From Fibrobacter succinogenes (GTDB lineage: Bacteria > Fibrobacterota > Fibrobacteria > Fibrobacterales > CADBQJ01), in NCBI GenBank assembly GCA_902796785.1, contig CADBQJ010000267.1:1-6105 (forward strand): DNA of 6,105 bases, in the 5' to 3' direction. The notes beneath the pieces were generated by a model that was not told the origin of the DNA, did no database searches, and saw only the letters and a list, made by a program, of their open reading frames with translations. A program made the translations under genes and the position numbers. Below, piece by piece: positions 1 through 4,841 of this stretch (positions are counted from its first letter, which is position 1; each line of letters starts with the position of its first letter).

Positions 1-201
1 GCGGATCTGGTCGATCTCCTCCTGCGAGACGGCGTGCGCGGCGTCGGCGCCGGCGGTCTGGGCGGCCGCCTCGCGGACCCTGGAGAGCGCCTCCTCCACC
101 GGGCCGCCGGGCACCAGCTGGATCAGCAGGAAGAGCGCCAGCGTAATCCCAATCAGCGTGGGGACCATCAGCAGCAGGCGGCGGAGGACGTAGGCTTTCA
201 T
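1..201 (-). CDS. yejB: YejB-like peptide ABC transporter permease, N-terminal part (cut by window edge)
   Basis: Read on the minus strand from the ATG at 201-199, the frame stays open to the window edge and gives 67 residues starting MKAYVLRRLLLMVPTLIGIT. This is the typical start of a DppB/OppB-type inner-membrane permease: a short cytoplasmic RR-containing end, one hydrophobic helix at about residues 9-31, then the PGGPVE motif at 31-36. PGGPV directly after TM1, followed by a long Ala/Glu-rich periplasmic stretch, recalls YejB, the permease of the YejABEF importer of microcin C and related peptides. The gene was not in the supplied translations because it is partial. It lies 53 bp downstream of, and on the same strand as, the 255-1166 glycosyltransferase but has its own promoter-like element, so it is probably a separate unit. 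The rest of the protein and any yejE/yejF partners lie outside. A general oligopeptide permease is the alternative. Confidence 0.8.
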   Translation of the reverse strand, partial: MKAYVLRRLLLMVPTLIGITLALFLLIQLVPGGPVEEALSRVREAAAQTAGADAAHAVSQEEIDQIR

Positions 202-215
202 AATCGCGGGATCAG

Positions 216-236
216 CCGGAAAAATAGCTTAACCGG
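216..236 (-). promoter_or_regulatory. Promoter-like AT-rich element upstream of the yejB-like gene
   Basis: On the minus strand the AT-rich block TTAAGCTATTTTTCC (218-232) stands in GC-rich surroundings. The same 15 bases occur at 2152-2166 before the 1191-2147 gene. Its TATTTT hexamer (221-226) ends 19 nt before the ATG at 201, so transcription starting about 7 nt after it would leave a leader of roughly 12 nt without a clear Shine-Dalgarno. CCGG at both ends (216-219 and 233-236) could pair, so a weak hairpin is an alternative reading. Confidence 0.5.
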
Positions 237-254
237 ACCGCCGCCATGGCGGGA

Positions 255-1166
255 TCAGGGGGCGCGGCGCGGACCCGACGGAGCCCCTCCGCGTCCGGAA
301 ACGCAGTCGACCAGGGCGTGGCAGACGGCCTCGATCTTGGCCGTCTTCGAATCCTCGAACAGCAGCATGCAGAAGTATTCGCGGAGGAAATGGACGAACT
401 CGGACCAGGCGACCTCCGGCCGGCGGAACAGGTAGCGCCCGGCGACGCGGATGCGGTTGCGGGTGGTGGTGTACCATCTGGCCGGCGGAAGGTTGGCGAC
501 GCGCTGGCGCCTGCGCCAGAAGAACCTGTGGAAGGTCGCGCCTCCCGGCGGCCGGACCATCTTCGCCCCCATCAGGCGGAACACGCCGTAGCCCGCGCAG
601 CCGAGCTTCAGGCAGAAGTCCTGGTCGACGCGGTCGATGAAGAGCGCGCGGTCGAAGCCGCCCACCGCCTTCCACGCGGCCACGCGCACCAGGTTCCCGT
701 TGGCCGCCACGGCGCGCTCGCGCACCCGCCGGATCCGCTCCGGCCCGGCGGGGACGGCCTTCCGCCCCTCGACGTGCTCGGGGCAGAAGAGGGCGGCGGA
801 ATCGGGCGCGGTCGACGCGGCGTCGAGCAGCGGAAGAAGCCAGGAGGCGTCCACGCGGCTACTCTGGTCCAGGATCAGGACCCACTCCAGCCCTTCGCGC
901 TCGGCCCAGAGGAAGCCCTCCTCGAAGGCGCCGGCCACGCCGTCGCGGTTGCCGTTGCGGACCACGTCGCAGAAGCGGGCGTCGCACCACTCGTCGCTCA
1001 TCGCGCGGAAGGGGGTGTTGTCCACGAGGAGGACGCGCGCCCCCGCTTCGCGGAGCGCGGCGACGTTGCGCGCGACCGTCAGCAGGTCCGGACCGTAGAG
1101 GACGGCGAACGCCCCCCAGGCGAGGGGCTTTCCCGAACCGTTCCGCGCGGATTCCTTCAGGTCCAT
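255..1166 (-). CDS. Family-2 glycosyltransferase, rhamnosyltransferase-like, with altered DXD motif
   Basis: This 303-residue protein has a GT-A fold of the GT2 family and most resembles bacterial rhamnosyltransferases, which transfer a sugar from a nucleotide donor to a lipid-linked glycan at the inner face of the cytoplasmic membrane. Visible landmarks are the first strand (FAVLYGPDLLTVARNV, 20-35), VLLVDNTP (45-52) where the nucleotide binds, NGNRDGVAGAFEEGF (71-85), the metal site region LILDQSS (97-103), GNLVRVAAWKAVGGFD (157-172) and LFIDRVDQDFCLKL (175-188) for acceptor binding. The usual DQDS is DQSS here (D100, Q101, S102), so a metal-binding Asp is missing. The protein is a paralogue of the 3147-4028 product. 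The start at 1166 is supported by TATCTT exactly 7 nt upstream and by the absence of a good ribosome binding site. It follows the 1191-2147 gene by 24 bp. The sugar and linkage cannot be read from sequence. Confidence 0.9.
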   Translation of the reverse strand: MDLKESARNGSGKPLAWGAFAVLYGPDLLTVARNVAALREAGARVLLVDNTPFRAMSDEWCDARFCDVVRNGNRDGVAGAFEEGFLWAEREGLEWVLILDQSSRVDASWLLPLLDAASTAPDSAALFCPEHVEGRKAVPAGPERIRRVRERAVAANGNLVRVAAWKAVGGFDRALFIDRVDQDFCLKLGCAGYGVFRLMGAKMVRPPGGATFHRFFWRRRQRVANLPPARWYTTTRNRIRVAGRYLFRRPEVAWSEFVHFLREYFCMLLFEDSKTAKIEAVCHALVDCVSGRGGAPSGPRRAP

Positions 1167-1171
1167 TCGAC

Positions 1172-1182
1172 GAAAGATAGCC
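1172..1182 (-). promoter_or_regulatory. Leaderless-type -10 element for the 255-1166 glycosyltransferase
   Basis: The 24-bp gap between the stop of the upstream glycosyltransferase and the ATG at 1166 contains GGCTATCTTTC on the minus strand. The hexamer TATCTT (1174-1179) ends 7 nt before the ATG. The same spacing is found before three other genes in the window. No purine-rich Shine-Dalgarno lies at 5-10 nt; AAAAGG further upstream is too distant. This suggests a separate start of transcription inside an apparent operon, but with no -35 box visible the call rests on the pattern. Confidence 0.45.
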
Positions 1183-1190
1183 TTTTGGAA

Positions 1191-2147
1191 TCAGCCCTCC
1201 CGCTGCCCGCGGTCCACGGCGGGAATTCCGCGGCGCTCGTCCACGAATCGTCCGAAGGCCCGCTCGGAGAGCGCGATGCGGGCGAGGATCGCGCAGCGCC
1301 GCCACTGCCCGCGGCGGGCGCGCAGGAGGACGGAGCCGCAGAGGCCGGCGAACGCCCAGAACGGGCGGCGCAGGCGCCGGCGCGCGAACCGGACGCGGTT
1401 CGCGGCCTGGAGGCAGTCGGCGAATTCGGGGACCTTCCCCCGGCCCGCGCCGGATCCGGTCGACGCGCCCACGCGGTGCCGCACGGCGGAATCCTCCGCG
1501 ACGGCCAGCCCGAACCCGGCTTCGCGGGCGCGGAAGCAGTAGTCGGTCTCCTCGAAGTAGAGGAAGTAGTCCTCGGGGATCGGCCCCAGGGCGAGCGCCG
1601 CGCGCTCGGTGAAGAGGAGCGAAGCGCCCTCCAGGTAGTCCGCGCGGCGCGGGTGCCCGGAGGGGCGGGGGGCGCTCGCGCCGGTGCGCGCGTCGATCCA
1701 GCCGCCCGCGGAGATCTCGCGCGAGGGATCGTCGAACGCGACGACGCGCGAACCGGCGAAATCGGCGCCTCCGGCGCCGAGGGCGCGCAGCAGCGCGCCG
1801 AGCGCCCCCGGTTCGGGGCGGGCGTCGTTGTTCAGGAGCCACCAGGCCTTCGCGGACCCGGGGAACGTTTCGCGGACCGCCGCGATCCCGAGGTTGCACC
1901 CCTTCGCGAAGCCGCCGTTCTCCGGGGACTCGACCAGGAGGACGCGGCCCGCGAGATCCTGTTCCGCGATCCGGGCGCGGAGGAATTCCGCCGAACCGTC
2001 GCCGGAGCCGTTGTCCACGACGACCGCGCGGCCGGGGGCGGAGTCGGAGGCGAAAAGCGCGGCGAGGCATTCCGCCGTCTCGGCGGCGGCGCGCCAGTTC
2101 ACCACGACGCAGCAAGTATCCTCAGACGAAATGAGGCGGGACTCCAT
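1191..2147 (-). CDS. Family-2 glycosyltransferase, WbbL-like (COG1216 type)
   Basis: This 318-residue protein is a GT2 enzyme of the WbbL / predicted rhamnosyltransferase group. Visible landmarks are CCVVVNWRAAAET (12-24) as first strand, VVVDNGSGDGS (42-52) as nucleotide-binding loop, ENGGFAKGCNLGI (76-88), LLNNDARPEPGAL (104-116) where NND takes the place of the DXD motif as usual in this group, LEGASLLF (172-179), and DYFLYFEETDYCFRAREAGF (193-212) with the acidic residues expected for the catalytic base. The Arg-rich C-terminal tail (251-292) may lie on the membrane surface. The start at 2147 is the only ATG ahead of the first strand, and TATTTT lies 7 nt upstream of it. The gene is very GC-rich and has long spurious open frames opposite it. 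It is the first gene of the minus-strand pair, and its product likely acts next to the 255-1166 enzyme on the same glycan. The substrate is unknown. Confidence 0.92.
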   Translation of the reverse strand: MESRLISSEDTCCVVVNWRAAAETAECLAALFASDSAPGRAVVVDNGSGDGSAEFLRARIAEQDLAGRVLLVESPENGGFAKGCNLGIAAVRETFPGSAKAWWLLNNDARPEPGALGALLRALGAGGADFAGSRVVAFDDPSREISAGGWIDARTGASAPRPSGHPRRADYLEGASLLFTERAALALGPIPEDYFLYFEETDYCFRAREAGFGLAVAEDSAVRHRVGASTGSGAGRGKVPEFADCLQAANRVRFARRRLRRPFWAFAGLCGSVLLRARRGQWRRCAILARIALSERAFGRFVDERRGIPAVDRGQREG

Positions 2148-2205
2148 GAAGGGAAAAATAGCTTAAAGGGATTATTCTAGATTCACCTCAGGCAACGCAA
2201 AAAAA
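2148..2205. promoter_or_regulatory. Divergent promoter region between two glycosyltransferase genes
   Basis: These 58 bp separate the ATGs at 2147 (minus) and 2206 (plus). For the minus gene, TTAAGCTATTTTTCC (2152-2166) places TATTTT (2155-2160) 7 nt before the ATG, as for a leaderless mRNA. For the plus gene, TATTCT (2173-2178) and TAGATT (2178-2183) are possible -10 boxes that would give a leader of about 15-25 nt ending in an A-run (from 2199) just before the ATG. No Shine-Dalgarno is seen there, and no -35 box is convincing on either strand. GC content changes around this point. Confidence 0.5.
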
Positions 2206-3150
2206 ATGGCAGTTCGGTCCCCCATTTCCGTCGCAATGGCGACCTACAATGGCGCCCCGTTCATCGAGGCGCAGCTCAACTCCATCCTCAGCCAGACATT
2301 GCCCCCAGACGAAATCGTGGTCTGCGATGACGGCTCCGCCGACGCCACACGCGATATCCTGAGCCGGATAGCCGCGGCCGAACCTCGCGTCAAGCTCCAT
2401 TTCAACGAGAAAAACCTCGGTTTTCGCGACAACTTCTTCAAAGCCATCGCGCTCTGCAAAAACCAGGTTATCGCGCTCGCCGACCAGGACGACGTCTGGC
2501 TTCCGCAAAAGCTGGAACTTTTGGCGCCGATGCTGGAAAACCATGACTTGGTCTGCAGCGACCTCGTGGCCATAGACACTCAGGGGAACGAAATCGCGCG
2601 TTCCGTCGCGCAATACGAAAACCGTCGGTCCGACCCTCTGTTCGGCTGTCTGCTCTACCGCAATTTCGTCACGGGCTGCACCACGCTCTTTCGCAAAGAG
2701 CTGGCGGAGAATCCCCCCCCGCAGGGAGAGCGCTATCATGATTGGTGGCTAGCGTTGCTCGCATCGCGCCGAAACGGCATCGGCTACCTTGACCAGCCAA
2801 CCGTCCTCTATCGCCAGCACGGGAAAAACGACACCGGGACGTTGGGCGCAAATTCGCCGATGCAGTCGCTCGGTTCGTTCGTGCGCCGTCTCTTTAGCCG
2901 CAAAGGGTCAAAGCGCAATCAATATGCGGCCATGCAGTTCGCTCGGCTGGAGGCATTGGAGAAATCCAAGCTTTTCACCCCTGCCGAACGCGCCGAGATC
3001 ACGGAAGCAAAGCGCTATTACAAAAGCTATCTCTCCGGGCTTGTTCACCCGCGGTGCTGGTGGATTGGGATCAAGCGCCGCAGGCAAATCGCCGGAAGGC
3101 AGTCTCCCTTCCGCTATCTTGCGCAAACCATCTCGGACTTTTGGGGCTAG
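2206..3150 (+). CDS. Family-2 glycosyltransferase, RgpB/EpsH-like
   Basis: This 314-residue GT2 enzyme belongs to the rhamnan-synthesis-like group. ISVAMATYNGAPFIEAQLNS (7-26) is the first strand and helix, EIVVCDDGSADATRDIL (36-52) the UDP/dTDP-binding loop, and VIALADQDDVWLPQKL (88-103) the DXD region with DQDD at 93-96. YHDWWLALLA (177-186) is the acceptor and catalytic-base region, and LYRQHGKNDTG (201-211) is the conserved end of the catalytic domain. A basic C-terminal region (from 220) is typical and may hold the enzyme at the membrane. The start at 2206 keeps the first strand intact; the next ATG (residue 11) would cut it. Unlike the other monocistronic starts here, no TANNNT lies 7 nt upstream; an A-run precedes the ATG. 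The gene is convergent with the 3147-4028 gene and overlaps it by 4 bp. The sugar transferred cannot be told. Confidence 0.93.
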   Translation: MAVRSPISVAMATYNGAPFIEAQLNSILSQTLPPDEIVVCDDGSADATRDILSRIAAAEPRVKLHFNEKNLGFRDNFFKAIALCKNQVIALADQDDVWLPQKLELLAPMLENHDLVCSDLVAIDTQGNEIARSVAQYENRRSDPLFGCLLYRNFVTGCTTLFRKELAENPPPQGERYHDWWLALLASRRNGIGYLDQPTVLYRQHGKNDTGTLGANSPMQSLGSFVRRLFSRKGSKRNQYAAMQFARLEALEKSKLFTPAERAEITEAKRYYKSYLSGLVHPRCWWIGIKRRRQIAGRQSPFRYLAQTISDFWG

Positions 3151-4028
3151 CGTTCCAGCGCGCGACGAACGGATTCGGAAGGCCCGCCCCACCTTCTCAA
3201 CATAAAATCGCGCGCTCCCAAAAGAGTCATCCGCGCTTTCCGCGCCTTCTCCTTTTCGTAGAGCAGGATGCAGAGCAGCTCGGTCCAAAAATGAAGGGAC
3301 TCGCGCGCCGCGAATCTCGGGTGGCGCAGGCAATGGCGGAAGATCATCCGCAAGCGGTTTCGCGTAATTGTATATCTGCGAAGTGCGCTATGGTTGCTCA
3401 CTTGGTGATATTTCTTCCAGAAAAAGCGATGCACCGTCACATCGCCCAGCGGATGGGGCATTTTCGCTCCGCGGAGCTCAAAAAGATCCCACCCGGCGTC
3501 ATGCAGCCGCAGGCAAAAATCGTGGTCGACCTGGTCGATAAAGAGCGAACGGTCGAATCCGCCGACCTCTTTCCAAGATGCAACGCGAACGAGATTGCCG
3601 CTGGTCATCGTGTCGCGGACCGGCGTCAATACAGGTCGGGAAACGCACTCCGCGCCAAAAGTCCTGACATCGGTCACATGTTCGGCGCTGACCAAAGCGG
3701 TTTTCGGATCAAGGCCGGGCACCGCTTCCAACAGGAGCGCCAGCCAGTCGCGGGCGACTTCGCTGTCCTGATCCATCGTCAACAGCCATTCCAGCCCCTG
3801 TCGCTCCGCCCACGCGAATCCCCTCTCCAGCGCGCCGGCAATGCCATCGCGATTTCCGTTATGAATCAATGCGCAGCCGTTTCGCAGCGCCCACCCCTCA
3901 TCCACCACCGGCTCGGGCGTATTGTCGACCAAAAGCACGCGCGCTCCCAAGCTCCGGGCCACTCCGACATTGCGGGACACGGACGCAAGGTCGGGATGGA
4001 AAAGCACAAAAAGCGCACCAAAGTCCAT
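3147..4028 (-). CDS. Family-2 glycosyltransferase, rhamnosyltransferase-like, intact DQDS motif
   Basis: The protein of 293 residues starts MDFGALFVLFHPDLASVSRN. The reading frame is open 82 codons further upstream, to 4274, but that part runs through the divergent methyltransferase gene and has no GT2 similarity. The ATG at 4028 places the first strand at residues 4-10 and has TAGTTT 7 nt upstream. Landmarks are VLLVDNTP (31-38), NGNRDGIAGALERGFAWAE (57-75), LLTMDQDS (82-89) with the metal-binding DXD, GNLVRVASWKEVGGFD (144-159), LFIDQVDHDFCLRL (162-175) and RRYTITRNRLRM (217-228). The order and many residues match the 255-1166 product throughout, so the two are paralogues. This one keeps the Asp that the other lost and is likely active, probably as a rhamnosyltransferase or similar on a lipid-linked glycan. 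Its stop overlaps the stop of the convergent gene. Confidence 0.92.
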   Translation of the reverse strand: MDFGALFVLFHPDLASVSRNVGVARSLGARVLLVDNTPEPVVDEGWALRNGCALIHNGNRDGIAGALERGFAWAERQGLEWLLTMDQDSEVARDWLALLLEAVPGLDPKTALVSAEHVTDVRTFGAECVSRPVLTPVRDTMTSGNLVRVASWKEVGGFDRSLFIDQVDHDFCLRLHDAGWDLFELRGAKMPHPLGDVTVHRFFWKKYHQVSNHSALRRYTITRNRLRMIFRHCLRHPRFAARESLHFWTELLCILLYEKEKARKARMTLLGARDFMLRRWGGPSESVRRALER

Positions 4029-4056
4029 GGCGGGAAAACTAGCTAGTTTTACGGCA
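4029..4056. promoter_or_regulatory. Compact divergent promoter built on a 16-bp perfect palindrome
   Basis: Only 28 bp separate the ATGs at 4028 (minus) and 4057 (plus). In the middle lies AAAACTAGCTAGTTTT (4035-4050), a perfect inverted repeat with no spacer, with exactly 6 bp on each side before the ATG. Each strand reads GCTAGTTTT toward its gene. The TAGTTT hexamers (minus 4036-4041, plus 4044-4049) are both 7 nt from their ATG. There is no room for a Shine-Dalgarno, so both mRNAs are likely leaderless or nearly so. A dimeric repressor site is an alternative or additional reading of the palindrome. Confidence 0.6.
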
Positions 4057-4833
4057 ATGAAATGCAACCGCCCCCTCCATCGAATCCTGCTGAAGCCTTT
4101 GGCTATGGTGCGCCGTGCGTTGGTTTGGCTCGATTCCCGTTTGGACAGCACCCGCGTCCGCCCCAACGTGCCGATGAGCCGGCAGATTTCGCACACTCGC
4201 TGGATGGAGACCCTGCAGCAGTTGGCAAACAAACCCGGAATGCGGATTCTGGAAATCGGCAGCCGCGAAGTCACGGGAAAATCGCGCGCAAGGGAGATTT
4301 TTTCCCAGGCCTCCTACACCGGCTTTGACTTCTATGACGGGCGCAACGTGGACGTGGTCGGAGACGCGCATCGGCTCTCCTCCTATTTCAGGCCCGATGA
4401 GAAATTCGACCTCATCTACTCCTCGGCCTGTTTCGAGCATTTCGCCATGCCCTGGGTGGTGGCCCAGGAGATTGCCAAAATGCTGAAAATCGGCGGGCTG
4501 GTTTTCGTGGAAACCCACTACTCCTACTGTGCGCACGAACGCCCTTGGCACTTTTTCCAGTTCAGCGACATGGCCCTTCGCGTGCTTTTCTCGCCGGCCA
4601 TGGGGTTTGAGTGCATCGAGGCGGGAGCGTCGAATCCGCTCATTGCGCGCTTTTCCTCATTGGCGGCGCCGTACCTCCGCAACATGAGCGTCCCCAACCT
4701 CTATTGCCATAGCGAATTTCTGGGGAAAAAGGTTCGCGAGGTAAACGACCTCGACTGGGCCAACGCCCCTCTTGGCGAACTCGTTGGCGAAACGCTCTAC
4801 CCCGCGCCGGACAAGGAAGATTCTCAGGAGTAG
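4057..4833 (+). CDS. Class I SAM-dependent methyltransferase of the glycan locus
   Basis: The 258-residue protein starts MKCNRPLHRILLKPLAMVRR. The frame is open back to 3922, but that part overlaps the start of the divergent glycosyltransferase, and the ATG at 4057 has the TAGTTT element 7 nt upstream. The core is a Rossmann-type methyltransferase: motif I ILEIGSREVTG (64-74) binds S-adenosylmethionine, YTGFDFYDGRNVDVVGDAH (87-105) includes the acidic end of strand 2 and the following loop, FDLIYSSACFEHF (117-129) matches motif IV of the Methyltransf_11 kind, and LKIGGLVFVETH (143-154) is the post-motif strand. The basic, hydrophobic N-terminal 25 residues may contact the membrane. Between glycosyltransferases and a flippase, it most likely methylates a sugar or caps a glycan chain; small-molecule methylation cannot be excluded. 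It is the first gene of an operon with the flippase, whose ATG follows 8 bp after this stop. Confidence 0.87.
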   Translation: MKCNRPLHRILLKPLAMVRRALVWLDSRLDSTRVRPNVPMSRQISHTRWMETLQQLANKPGMRILEIGSREVTGKSRAREIFSQASYTGFDFYDGRNVDVVGDAHRLSSYFRPDEKFDLIYSSACFEHFAMPWVVAQEIAKMLKIGGLVFVETHYSYCAHERPWHFFQFSDMALRVLFSPAMGFECIEAGASNPLIARFSSLAAPYLRNMSVPNLYCHSEFLGKKVREVNDLDWANAPLGELVGETLYPAPDKEDSQE

Positions 4834-4835
4834 GA
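4826..4835 (+). promoter_or_regulatory. Shine-Dalgarno for the flippase gene
   Basis: AGGAGTAGGA spans the methyltransferase stop codon (TAG, 4831-4833). AGGAG ends 11 nt and TAGGA 6 nt before the ATG at 4842. It fixes the flippase start and shows that this organism does use Shine-Dalgarno sites inside operons, in contrast to the first genes of the transcripts in this window. Confidence 0.65.
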
Positions 4836-4841
4836 CTCGGA

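Noticed and set aside
859..2115. A 418-codon minus-strand frame overlapping both minus-strand glycosyltransferases
   Set aside because: It is Arg/Pro-rich shadow translation in another frame of the same GC-rich DNA; no domain is visible.
246..2180. A 644-codon open frame on the plus strand, opposite two glycosyltransferase genes
   Set aside because: It runs antisense through both GT2 genes in very GC-rich DNA, where stop codons are rare in such frames. The translation is low-complexity Ala/Arg/Gly/Glu-rich with no recognisable domain, whereas the minus-strand frames show full GT2 motifs.
3113..3120. GCTATCTT on the plus strand, like the start signal
   Set aside because: It lies inside the coding region of the 2206-3150 gene near its end with no ATG 7 nt downstream; a chance match.
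3054..4046. A 330-codon plus-strand frame opposite the 3147-4028 glycosyltransferase
   Set aside because: It is antisense to a gene with clear GT2 motifs and shows no domain of its own.
3922..4056. A 45-codon N-terminal extension of the methyltransferase
   Set aside because: It overlaps the beginning of the divergent glycosyltransferase, is Ser/Thr/Lys-rich without methyltransferase features, and would read through the palindromic promoter.
4029..4274. An 82-codon N-terminal extension of the 3147-4028 glycosyltransferase
   Set aside because: It lies wholly within the divergent promoter and methyltransferase gene, lacks GT2 features and is absent from the paralogue. The ATG at 4028 has the promoter element at the usual distance.
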